Part shown: in pieces, positions 10,240 through 21,432 of the stretch
Layout: each line of letters begins with the position of its first letter
How positions within the stretch are numbered: the stretch's first letter is position 1
Origin: Arachnopeziza araneosa
Taxonomy: Eukaryota; Ascomycota; Leotiomycetes; Helotiales; Arachnopezizaceae
Assembly (NCBI GenBank): GCA_003988855.1
Contig: QYAI01000042.1
Coordinates: 1-64,000 of the forward strand
Direction of reading: 5' to 3'
Length of the DNA stretch: 64,000 bases
Program-made: the position numbers and the translations under genes
The notes under the pieces: model-generated
The model's database searches: none
What the model was told of the DNA's origin: nothing
What the model saw: only the letters and a program-made list of their open reading frames with translations

Positions 10240-11562
10240 TCAATGCGCAGTCACTTCCATGCTATCGCTTTCTCCCTCCGCTTCCTCGATGAGATGCTTG
10301 GAACCCTCTACAAGAAGTTGGTTAACTTCCTGTAGAAATTCTACAGAGCTTAATAGATGAGATATATCTCCTCTACCATCCAAATATAAACACGGAACCG
10401 AGTCGTCGACGTCCGAGTCGTCGCCCCAGCCTGATTCGTACGGAAAGGCAGCACCAGCCATGCCTACCACACGTGTTAGAAACCACTGGAGCTCAAGAAG
10501 CTTGAAACTTGGGAGCGGTTTCTTTATTGGATCGTCGGTTTTGAGCTCGAAAATTTGGCCGGATTTGATTTTAGAACCGGTCTGAGTATCAAATAGTTTG
10601 ATAGAACCGTCGAAGGCTCCATCATTATGATCAAGATCCTTAGTAGAAAGAGGTGTAGTCAAAAGACTCATTGCTGTTTGAATATCGTTTTGTTTTTTTC
10701 TGCCAGAAGAACTGGACTTTCAAGGTAGTGTTATTATCGCAGATAGAAATTGGCTTCAAGGCAAATGCCCCCTGGTTCCAATAGGTATGTGCTCCCAGCG
10801 ATAATGTTATCCGGTTATCAACCCTTTCGTCTCCCGCCTCACATAGGCCTCTTGGAAATAGTTCTGTTTCCCAAGCAGCAACTTTCTCCTCGGACCAAAA
10901 GTTCTTTAAGTAATCCCAAAAGATATGCCGCGCCCTAAAGATATCCTCTTCCGAACTCTTTAGCCAGCAAAATGGATAGATATGTGCTACTTCAATACCT
11001 GGTTGGCGAGTAAGAACACAACGATTGCCGTCTCGTTCTTTAGCCTATAATATATAAGCTTCAAATAGTAAAATATCATGTATTTTAAGCTTACCAACAT
11101 TGTAGCTACCTTGCTTCGATACAACATTAGTAAGCTAGAAAATAAATCGGTAATCTTTTGCCTCTTAGCAAGCGAGGAACTAGCAGGAGATAAGTCCAAG
11201 CCCGATTTTATCGGTGTCATGCTCGGTGTCGTATTACGTAACGTCCCTTGATGACTCTGAGTCCCTATACAACATTAGCTATAAAGAAAAGAATAAGACT
11301 ATCTATTCTACTTACAGTGCAGTACTAGTGTGTAAGTCTGTGCAGCAAAACAACGAACTATTGCTGGGGAAATGCGAGCAACCTCGATCAATTTTTCAAG
11401 TGCCTCGAGGTCGCAAACGTGGCAGGCAGCCCAAAAGTATGGTGGTACATCGCCTATCGCATCTTGTAGGCGCTCGAGCAGGTTGATTCGTTCTGGACCC
11501 GGTTGGTTGAAGTCTTCCATTGATTCAGAGATAGTGTCGACGTTGAGGTTGATGTCTTCCAT
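10240..11562 (-). pseudogene. fungal HNH_2 nuclease-domain gene with one frameshift
   Basis: Three exons on the minus strand: 11562-11316, 11264-11095, 11044-10240. The family hallmark is the HNH segment ERDGNRCVL...EVAHIYPF (residues about 142-164), preceded by a helical N-terminal domain (RINLLERL, VCDLEALEKL) and followed by PISICDNN..VQFFWQ and LPSFKLLELQWFLTRVV. The length would be about 406 residues, normal for these proteins. The frame breaks at a seven-A run (minus strand; 10693-10699): upstream the frame ends FFWQKK, while the rest (TPLSTKDLDHND onward) is one base off. Either a real null allele or a homopolymer assembly error. Function of the family is poorly known; a DNA endonuclease role is inferred from the HNH core. 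The N-terminus may start further upstream (see repeats). Confidence 0.8.
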
Positions 11563-11592
11563 TGTTTCCGAGATGGTGTCGAGGTTGAGGTT
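11479..11592 (-). repeat. 42-bp duplication at the HNH gene 5' end
   Basis: The segment encoding MEDINLNVDTISES (minus strand) is preceded by a near copy that, in the same frame, reads DNLNLDTISET, and followed by MEDFNQ, the start of another copy. The nucleotide copies (around 11513 and 11555) differ at only a few positions, all keeping the frame. So the coding frame may extend upstream of the chosen ATG into the adjacent minisatellite. Confidence 0.7.
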
Positions 11593-11870
11593 GTCGAGAT
11601 TATTGAAAGGTGAAGAGAAAGTGCCCGCGGTCGAGATTATTGAAAGAAGGTGAAGAAGGTGAAGAGAAAGTGCCCATGGTCGAGATTATTGAAAGAAGGT
11701 GAAGAAGGTGAAGAGAAAGTGCCCACGGTCGAGATTATTGAAAGAAGGTGAAAGAAGGTGAAGAGAAAGTGCCTACGGTCGAGATTATTGAAAGAAGGTG
11801 AAAGAAGGTGAAAAGAAAGTGCCCGCGGTCGAGATTATTGAAAGGTGAAAGAAGGTGAAGAGAAGGTGNG
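11593..11870. repeat. minisatellite, about six copies of a ~50-bp unit
   Basis: Units begin with gtcgagattattgaaag at about 11593, 11630, 11679, 11728, 11779 and 11829 and continue with gaaggtgaagagaaagtgccc. Unit length varies from about 37 (first) to 51 bp through gain or loss of an AGGTGAA submotif. It sits just upstream of the HNH nuclease start codon. An ambiguous base near 11869 closes it. Confidence 0.9.
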
Positions 11871-11875
11871 GTAGG

Positions 11876-13351
11876 GCAAAGCAATGCGCTAGCGGCCGCA
11901 TGGCGCGTTTCCTAATGCAGAATCGCGGGGTGTCACAGCTTCGTCCCAACTCGAACTGTGGAAGCTGAATTCTGGCGAAGCCATCACTCATAAAATCCTT
12001 GATCAGTTGTTGACGGGAACGCACAGTTCAGCAGTTCGCAGTCTCCGTTAAAGTTGTGCTTCTAAACTATGGCTGTTTTCGGTCTGGACGAATACGTACG
12101 TTTGTAATCCTAGAAGAGGAGCCTTGGAGGACAAATGGGTGGATATTTCAAGGAAGCAGATCCCAGACTAACCATGAAGCTGAGCTTGACCTGCGTACGC
12201 TTTCAGCCCCAATACGAGTATGTATTAATGACAGGCGGCTTTACCTCCTCCCNATCTGTACTACCAACCGTTTTCGATCTGACGCCATCGTGAATTGCAG
12301 GGTTGCATGTGTCTGAGACATTCTGCGGGTCGCCACTCAAATTTATATCAACCTCAACTGCTGTGACCTGTTTCACGACCGTGCCTACCGTGCAAGCAAC
12401 AATCCTCGCAATTCTCTCTTGAAAATTGGAGCACTCAAGTCTAGAGCACTACTGGGCCAACCCTCGTACCTTTTCGCCCTAAGAAACACCTTAAACTTGT
12501 TGGAGAAGGAGCCAAACAAATCGGTTAATGCCAGGTATATTCTATGGACGAGCCNGAAGGATTTTAATTCTAGCGAAAGAGTCATCCCAACTGCACACGT
12601 GGTTTAGCAAGCAAGCCGAGGTAAGAGGATGGCAGGATCCGAAGTGATATTGAGGACTTGCGATAATAGAAGTAGATGGAGTTACAAGTTTCTCTCGGAC
12701 TCTACGGGCTGCTCCATATCTTGTCTAACATCAGGGGAGATTTCTCCTGATAGAGCCCAAGAGCTGTTCATGGAACAGAAGTCTGTCCGAAATATTTCCC
12801 ACGTTTTTCGGATTCCAATTATTTGTACAACGCTACCTGCCCAATGCGCTTGCCTGGCGGGATGCGGTTCCTCCCTTTGATCTGTGATCCCTACGAGGGA
12901 TCAAGTGTCTGTCGGTGGTGGAACAATAGGAAGGATGTTTCTCAATTCGCTGGATATTGTAGCGTCAAGCTGTTCTAGTACCTGGACAGCCAAACTAGAA
13001 CAAAACAAGCTTTTCAATGATGGAATTAGAAACAACTTTATTCTTTTCATAGGACTTAGTGGGCCACTAAGAGAGTAGTACCCATGTTTAGCCTCTCAGC
13101 AGAAGCTCGAATTCCGAAAGTTATGTTGCAAGTGCCTTGCCAATTAATTACAAGATGAGACGACAGTTCTCGTGGCCTTCACCCGTGGGACTAAGCTCAT
13201 CCGCCCTGCATTCGAAACCATGCACGGAGTCTTGAAATATACAGAATACATAAGGATAGAGGTAGCCTGAACAGAATCTTCTGCTTAAGTAGCAATTCCT
13301 GGCTTTTAGCCTCTTACTTTCATTTTTGCTCTCGAAGAGCCTCTTGTCAAA
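11876..13351. other. no gene recognised
   Basis: Short frames only, on both strands, with ambiguous bases at about 12253 and 12555. No transposase, reverse transcriptase or known fungal domain could be read. The last 300 bp is the likely promoter of the WSC gene. Confidence 0.45.
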
Positions 13352-16300
13352 ATGTTCAGCAGGATGGCGCCGTTATATATCCTCACGCTCGTTATTTCTC
13401 TATGTACTAACTACGCACACTCCTTTGCTTCTACGGATACTATTACATGGGGTGGGGATAATTCTCGAACCGGTTATCAAACGTGAGTTTTCCCTTGATG
13501 GTAAGCATGTAACCAACGATCATAGTAATCATAATATGGATCCATCAGTTGTTGGGAGTTCTCAATTCGGGCAACTCTTCATGACCGCTCTTCCAGGGTT
13601 CTACAACGGAGCACCCGAACAGATTTATTCTCAGCCTCTCGTATATACACCCTCTTCGGATGGCATTCAATATCTTTACGTTGCTACAACACAAAACAAT
13701 CTCTACAAAATCAACGCGAAAACTGGAACAATTATTCTGCAGAGAAATCTGCACATTCCCTTCTTAACAGCAGATTTGAATGGTATTTAAGCTCCGTTCG
13801 CATATAATATGAATACTAATGAGATATCGATAGGATGCGTAGACATCAACCCATTAGTGGGAGTGACAGCCACCGGTGTTATTGACCCTGATACCGACAC
13901 TCTTTATCTCACTTCCAAAACTTATGCAAACCAAGCCGGCGGCAACGATGCCCAAGGAAAACCCAATGGACGCTATTATTTCCATGCAATTGATGTCAAC
14001 ACTCTTGCTGAGCGTCCCAACTTCCCTATAGACCTCGAAGGAACTGTTGCTCGTAACAATCCAATCCGAAGTTTTAATGGCGGCATCCATCACCAACGTC
14101 CTGCTTTACTTCACTCTGGCCAGTACATCTACGCTGGCTTTGCTTCTCATTGCGTGCAATATAACTTCACTGGTTGGATTATGGGCTGGGACAAGACTAC
14201 TGGTGCAATTGTCGAACGATATGCCACAGAAGGAGCTAGCGTTCCTAACACTATACCGGGTGGTGGTATCTGGATGTCTGGTGGTGGTTTGGCTTCTGAT
14301 GATGCTGGCTCTATGTTCTTTGCTACAGGAAATGGTTACGCATCTCAGCTCAGCACGATTCCTGTCAATGGTCATGATCCACCTACCTCCCTCGAAGAAG
14401 CAGCAGTTCATATGACAATTAACGGCGACGGGAGTTTGACTATCGTAGACTTCTTTATGCCATGGGAGAAGACACAACTAGGTAAGTCAATTTTTTAATG
14501 CTTTGCTCAAAATTGTTTGTTCGAAGCATGGAAGCTGACCATTTTAGATGGCGCTGATCGAGATTTGGGGACCAGTCCGCTAGAGTTACTTCCAAGCGAA
14601 TTTGCCTGTGGTGACGTGAAGAGAATTGGAGTTGTTACTGGTAAAAGTGGGAAGACTTATTGGTTGAATCTGGATGATCTTGGAGGATACCAGAATGGAC
14701 CGAACAAGCTCGACGACATTATTCAAGTATATCAGAACGAAAATTCGGTATANGCGGGAGCCGGAGTTTATCCTTTGGAAGGGGGCTATATATACATAAA
14801 TGGTATGGAACCTCGTGGCTGTCTGTATTTGGAGCTAACTGAATCAGTCATACAATATCCTACTCACGTCTTTAAGTTCTCATGCGATGCTGGCATACCT
14901 TCCTTTACGAAAGTTGCCGACACTCCTACCAATAATGCATACGTCGTTGGTGTTGGCCATGGAACCACCACCTCTTTTAATGGACAACCAGGAACTGGGC
15001 TTGTCTGGACAAGTGATGTGGATGGCCAAAATCTCCGCGTATATGATGCAATCCCACAAAATGGTCTCTTGACACAAATCGCCGGTTTCAATGTTCCCGG
15101 TACCACGAAGTTTACACGGCCAGTTTTTGGTGATGGACGAGTATATATGGGAACCACGGAGGGATCTATCTATGGCTTCGGATCTCCAGTCAACCCTCCT
15201 ATCAATTGTTCGTCACCTTACGACTTTGGTACTGCAAACCTCAACAATGCAACAGCCTCGAAGACAATAACTTGCTTCGCTAATATTCCTGTGGCTATCA
15301 CGAACCTCACTCTCACAGGGAACGCCAACTTCAACATCACTGGGGCTCCAGCCCTTCCAGTGAACATTGTGACAGGTGGAACTCTTAGCTTTCAAGCTTA
15401 CTTTCAACCACTAACTGTTGGTTCGCTCTCAAGCGATATTGTGTTATCCACTACAAATGGAGTTGATGGGTACAGTACTAGCACGCCGATCACTCTACGA
15501 GGTACAGGTCAGAGTGTTGCGCCTCTTCTATCAATCAGTCCTGTCACGCTAGCATTTCAAGGTGTCATTACCGGAGCTCAAGCTGGAGGCGTCAATCAAT
15601 CCGTAATCTTTTCTAATCTGGGTAATTCTCCTTTGACAGTCAAAAATGTTCAATACTCACTCACAAGCGAGACTGGACCATTTATTGCGGCAAATGGGAC
15701 CTCGTCCACACCTCGTGCTGGGGCTTTCACATTTTTTGGTCTTCCAACAACCATTCCAGGCAATTCTGAAATCGCTGTGACGGTAAATTTCAATACTTCC
15801 AACTCTGGAAATTTTGCTGCCTATCTCAGCGTGCAGTCTAATGGCGGGACCAGTGTGTTTGACGTCGTTGGAACCTCTGGCTCGGCACCGATTGCGCTTT
15901 TGGAGTTCCAGACTGCAGATGGTCTAGGTTGGATCAAGTACCAATCTGGAAAGAATTTTACGTTTGGAAATGTGACTGAGAATGATACTCGGTCACTGAA
16001 GATGCGCTTGACGAATAACGCTAGTACCGATTCTGCTCGTCTATCAGTCACTGTCTCTAAGCCTCCTTTTGGTGTCGCTGGTATTATCGGAGCTAATAAT
16101 CAAGTTGATCTCGGTGAAGGTACAACGCTTGCTCCTGGAGAAAATGCCACTGCAACGTTGTACTGCTCGGTACCCAAAGAGCAATGGAATATGGACCCTT
16201 ATTCCGAGAGTGCACAGTGGACTATGAATGTCAACGATCCCAATTTCGATAAGCAATACATACAATTCGCTTGTACCGGCATCTCAGAACAAGCACCTCC

Positions 16301-19043
16301 TCTTCAACTTAACGGCCTTGGTCTATACAGGTATACGGGATGCTTCAAGGAGAACAACCCAGGACGACAACTCCAAACTCAGATCTATGGCAGTGCAAAC
16401 AATACCAATGATATGTGCATCGCTGCTTGCGCCGCTGCTGGCTACATCTTGTAAGTTTTCGTACCCATTTGACGTCCTAGAAGTCTAACCATCGTGCTGA
16501 AGCTGCGGAACCCAATATAATGAAGAATGCTGGGGTGGTGCCGATATCCCAATTCAGCAAGTTAGCGAACTTGACTGCAACTATCCTTGTTCTGGTGACG
16601 ACAATCAAGTTTGTGGCGGAAATGGAGTCGACGCTGATGCTGGAGGAAGCTACATCTCGCTCTTTGCTGACTCTAGCCGCTTCAATGGAACTGTAGTTTC
16701 TTCGGATCCCACTGGGCCATTTGTGAATCCTGGCGTTGCGGGCTATGCTAGTCTAGGATGCTATACAGAAGGGACCACTGGGAGAGCACTTCAGGAGCAG
16801 TTGATTCCTGTAGCCCAAACCGTGGCACAGTGTATTGCTGCTTGTTTTTCTCAAAGCTACATCCTCGCAGGTCTTGAATACGGTGGAGGTTAGTCAAACA
16901 CTTAAGTATTGCCATCTTCTAACGATAACAGAGTGCTGGTGTGGCAGCACCATTTCCAACGGTGCCTCAATAGCCCCTGCGACAGATTGCAGCATGACTT
17001 GCAACGATAATCAGACCGAGTACTGTGGAGCAGGTGACAGATTAGATATCTATCAATTCGGAGGCAACTTTTCTCAGTCATCTACGGCTTCCTCTGCGGC
17101 TCCTACTTCAATATCTGTTGCTACTGGAAGTGTAAGCATAGTGTCGACGTCCAGTATCACAGCACTTATTTCCCCTACAGCCACGGCTGGTCCTCAGATC
17201 AAGGATGGCGTAGCTGGGTATGTGTACCAGGGCTGCTGGACTGAAGGCACAATAGATAGAGCGTTGGCTTCAACATCTTATGCTAATGATAGTATGACGC
17301 TCGAATCCTGTGCTGGATTTTGCAACGGATTCTTAATGTTTGGCGTTGAATACGGCAGAGAATGTAAATCATCTACTCTATACCCTCTGGGCTACGCTGA
17401 TTTTATTAGGTTACTGTGGTAATCTTCTTGGAACAGGAAGCGTCGCCGCTGCCGATCAAACTGACTGCAATTTTCCGTGCGCAGGAGATGGCACAGAATA
17501 TTGCGGAGCAGGGAATAGACTCGAGCTCTATCTCCTCAACTCGACAGCATCAACTTCGTACTCGATGACTGGATCCAGCACGTTTTCTGGCCTCAGCGCC
17601 TCTTCCGGAGTAGTTCTGTCTACAACAGGGAGATCCTCATTATCTTCAAGTCATACAAGAGCAAAAACGACTGCGTTGTCCCTTTCAAGTACTACATCAA
17701 CCATAGTCATAACTAGTATCTCGTCTACTAGTATCTCATCAACACCTCAACCACCCTCACTCACAACTTCTACAACAGCATCAATCTCGATGACACCGAC
17801 GCCAGCAGGTCCTACAATTGTCCCTTCTGCTCTCGGTTACACGTATCTTGGCTGCTACACCGAAGGAACCAACGTTCGAGCCCTCAGCTCTGCCGCCTAT
17901 CCCAGCGATAACAACACTGTTGCGAGCTGTATCAGTTCTTGCGCAGCTGGAGGTTATATGTACGCCGGTTGCGAATACGGACGAGAATGTTACTGTGGTA
18001 ATTCATTTGGAGTCGGCTCGGTTCTCACGATGGACTCTGACTGCAACATGCTGTGTGCTGCGGATGCTACCAGCTATTGTGGCGCGGGAAATCGATTGAG
18101 TGTGTATGCAAATAATGGGACAGCTGGAAGCGGATCGAATACCGGAAGCTCGAGTAGTGTTTTGACTAGTTCGAGCAGGTCGTCAAGCGTACGGAGCTCG
18201 ACTGTTTCCCGCTCATCAAACGTACGGAGCTCGACTGTTTCCAGCCCATCAAGCGTACGGAGCTCGACTGTTTCCAGCTCATCAACCATATCCACTAGCA
18301 TGTCGAGCATCCAGAGGTCGACTAGCTCTAGCTCGATCATCAGATCTACGACCAGCACCCGAGGATCGAGTAGCTTAAGTTCATCGTCCAGCTTTTCCCC
18401 CAGCCTTCCGACTATCCGAAGCTCGAGTTCATCATCGTTGAGATCAAGCAGTGTTTCAACATCACCCAGCAGCAGTACCGTGAAACAAACAAGCACAATC
18501 AGTCTGACCCCAACTTCATCGCCAACCTCCTCAACCACGTCACGACTCTCTGTTCTCTCATCTTCATCACAGGTCAAATCAAGCAGTTCCAGTACCAATT
18601 CAGCTCTCAGCACCCTACTAAAGACCACGTCTTCCCACTCTTCCCTCAGCACAACCACTTCCATACCTACTTCAACTACTCTGACTTCAATTTCCTCAGC
18701 TACTTCAACCTCAACCATGTCTCCCTCTCCCAGCACCTCTCCATCCCAATCAAACTTCACCTACTACGGCTGCGTCTCGGAACCCACCAACTCACGCCTC
18801 CTTCCAAACCAAGTGCTCAACAACGGTACCAGCATGACGATCGAGATGTGTTTATCAGCATGCGCTACCTACCACTGGGCTGGCGTGGAATACGGACAGG
18901 AATGTTGGTGTGGAGGGACGTTGAACCTCGCGGCGGGGAGTGGCAACGTCAGCCAGAGCGAGTGTAGTTTTGCGTGTCCCGGGAACAGCAGCGAGTTCTG
19001 CGGGGCGGGGAATCGGTTGAGTCTGTTTGTTTCGAGGGGTTAG
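13352..19043 (+). CDS. large secreted protein: beta-propeller, Ig-like region, five WSC domains
   Basis: Eight exons: 13352-13482, 13526-13782, 13834-14481, 14548-14802, 14848-16450, 16503-16888, 16932-17363, 17410-19043; 1,781 residues in one frame. Order: signal peptide (MFSRMAPLYILTLVISL...); a PQQ/quinoprotein-like beta-propeller to about residue 545 (repeats such as YLYVATTQNNLYKINAKTG and VYMGTTEGSIYGFG); an ASPM/Hydin-like Ig region (FSNLGNSPLTVKN, VTVNFNTSNSGNF) to about 910; WSC domains at about 921-1010, 1043-1135, 1187-1277, 1379-1471 and 1688-1781, each with Cys pairs such as ECWCG and YCGAGNRL; Ser/Thr-rich linkers between. No C-terminal membrane segment or GPI signal, so it is probably secreted and may bind wall carbohydrate through its WSC domains. 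Substrate or enzymatic role is unknown. An ambiguous base lies near 14753. Confidence 0.93.
18183..18281 (+). repeat. 33-bp in-frame tandem repeat inside the WSC gene
   Basis: Three copies (from 18183, 18216, 18249) of an 11-codon unit encoding SSVRSSTVSSS-like serine linker between WSC domains 4 and 5. Copies differ at one to three bases. As the period is a multiple of three, copy-number change would alter linker length without a frameshift. Confidence 0.85.
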
Positions 19044-20229
19044 GGAGGAGTTGTGAGGTTGAGGGAAGATCAGGAGGCTTGATCAATCAGCTGGAGTGAT
19101 GCGGATCTTACTTGTTTCCTATAGTTTATAGTTCATATAGTCAAGCAAGTCGATATATAGTAAACCACCTTGTAGAACGTGCCATCCCATGCCATCCCAT
19201 GCCACCCTCTCATTCACCAACCAGCAAGATCCACCCACAGCCAGCGAGTGCCGACGCGGTAAGATCTTTCCTGCTCTTGTCGGTCGAGATGTTTGTCCGT
19301 GGTGGACGGATCATCATAGGAGCGAGGCGCGCGACGTGCAACAAAACAGAGAGGGAGAGGGAGATGTGTGAAGAGAAGAAAGAGGAGGAGGAAAGTCAAC
19401 GCGGGGCATGATACCGGCGGGAGGAGATACCGCGGGAGGGATTACCCCATCCAGCCTCGTCCATCATGGCTGCCGTACAACACGCCTACCATACCTACCA
19501 GCCTCGTCCGTGCCATGCCATGCCAGCCAGGAAAACAGCACACGTGACCCAGCCCGCGCTAACCCCGCAGAGGATACGGTACCCACCAGCCCCGACATCA
19601 TCACCTCGTCTATAAAAGAGATGTAAAAAGACCAAAGAAAAGATCCAGGCGCCTCCGTCAAAAAGCCCATCGCGCACCCCTGGCGCCGGCTGCTGCACTC
19701 CTCATGTAATAATGGCGTCGATCATATCGCGGATGACGTCGGCGGGAACGCGTGGTCCGTGCTCAGACTGATCCTCAGGAGAGGGAGGATTCACGGTGGA
19801 GGGAGGGGAGAGAGAGGCGGTTTAAAGATTTTAAGCTTGTCCTTAGCCTCGACTATACCTTCTGCGATAGAATTGGAGATACGTGCAAGAGTGGAATTTC
19901 CGAGTTTCTCAATCTGATATATAATTATCTGTCATCCCTGATATATAATAAGCAGAACATCGCATCCCTCTCACGCCTGTCCAGAAGCTATGTTGCTTCG
20001 TTCACGCCGGCCATGCATGTTACTTCCCATCTAATGCATAGCAGCAAATTACGGAGCCCTCGGTGCTCCAATCCCAAACTCCAACGCGGCTGGTCCTGAC
20101 CGGCCGTCTATGCATCCATCCTGGCAGTGAATATGCAGGAAAAAATCTTTATATCAGAAAACCGGCCCTGGGATGTCAAACCCCGCACAAACTTTTGTAA
20201 ACAATGCCTCCACCGAGATGGCGGCGGAT
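19044..20229. other. intergenic, GC-rich, no gene
   Basis: Contains a CCATCCCATG direct repeat (about 19183-19206), purine-rich GAGGGAG runs (19350-19392), and a short duplication of gatatataat (about 19915-19950). Serves as 3' flank of the WSC gene and 3' flank of the convergent Ecl1-type gene. No coding signal. Confidence 0.45.
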
Positions 20230-21432
20230 TTAGTAACCCCCACTTCCAGAGTATGGTGTCACCAGATCGATGCTCCTCGGTCGATGACCAATTCCGCCTG
20301 GGGCCCCGCGTTGCGGTAAGGGACGATCCATCCCTCCGGCGTATCCGTGGCTCATGCCATAACTATACAGATCTTCTCGACTCTTCGCCGCGTATCCGCC
20401 GTATGATTGGGAGGCGACGGTGTAGGGCGCCTGCACGACGGCAGTGTAGGAGGAGCTGGGGGTTGGGGTCGCCGTCTTGGACCCGGACGAGGTGAAGGGG
20501 ATGTAGTTCCACACGCCTGAACCCGTCCTCGACAGGTGCGACGGTGGACTCTCGGGTTCGCGGGGCGCCGTCTTCGGGAGGCCGGTTGCGAGTTCGCGCA
20601 GAGAGGCTAACGCGGTCGATGATCGATTCGAGGGGGGGGACGCAGCATATTGTTGGGGGTACGGCTCGGAGCTGAAGTAGGATCGCGGCCGTGACTGCGT
20701 CGGCGAGAAACGCGGGATGATATCCGGGCCGTCTTCGAGGATTGGGGTCGAGGTCGAGGTCGAGGAAGGGAAGGTCCGTGAATATGGAGTCGCGGGTGGA
20801 GAGTGATGCGAGGAGGAGGAGTAGGAATTCTGACGGCTGGTCGATAGGGGTGGGGGGACCTGATCATGAAGCCGACAGCTGTTGGGTGGAGGGCAGGTCA
20901 GCTGAGAGCTTCATTTGCAGAATGGGGTGCACTGCATGGCGGGGTAGTGAGAAGGTTGCACGGGAGGGTAGGACTCACGCTTCAGAGCAGTAGAGGTGCG
21001 AGGAGTGTGCGGGCAAGAATTGCTTTTCGCAAGTCATACTGTGATGTTTGGGTCAGCCATGTCTCTCACTCGCTGCACCCCACATTGGGGGGGGGTTCGG
21101 CATCCTCTTGTGTTCCTGTCCCTGTCTCCCCGGATTTCGCAGCCACGAAGAGCAGCCAACAAGAAAAAGAAAGTCAGCGTAACTTACCAGTACTGGGGGA
21201 AGCTCTCGCCGCTATCCCGTCCATGACCGTCGTACTCGTCGGGGTGTTCCCGCTCGCGGCGACTGGTGTGCAGCTTGGTGATGTCCTTCTGCGACCTCCG
21301 CGAGAGCACCGTCTTCTTCTCCGTGACGACGTATTCCTTGCCCGACTTGCGGCGGCTGTGGTGTCGCTTTTCCGGCCCGCGAGGAGAGAGCGGTGGTGGA
21401 GAGAGGGCGCGGGAGTGGGCAGGAGTTCGCAC
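20230..21432 (-). CDS. Ecl1/life-span regulatory factor-type zinc-finger protein (5' end uncertain)
   Basis: Minus-strand exons 21432-21188, 21038-20979 and 20878-20230 join in one frame. The middle 60-nt exon and its borders build YCMTCEKQFL...LYCSEACRLHD, the two-CxxC/YCS-C zinc motif of the fungal Ecl1 (life-span regulatory factor) family, whose yeast members extend chronological life span when over-expressed. It is preceded by a basic segment (KEYVVTEKKTVLSRRSQKD) and followed by a long Ser/Pro/Tyr-rich disordered tail ending TPYSGSGGY. The first codon given is only the left limit of the open frame (GTG, not ATG); the true start probably lies in an upstream exon between 21432 and about 21710. 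Role in transcription or stress response is inferred from family. Confidence 0.75.

Noticed and set aside
18074..18760. 228-codon antisense frame inside the WSC gene
   Set aside because: Its Val/Glu/Leu-rich translation is the shadow of the serine-rich linker.
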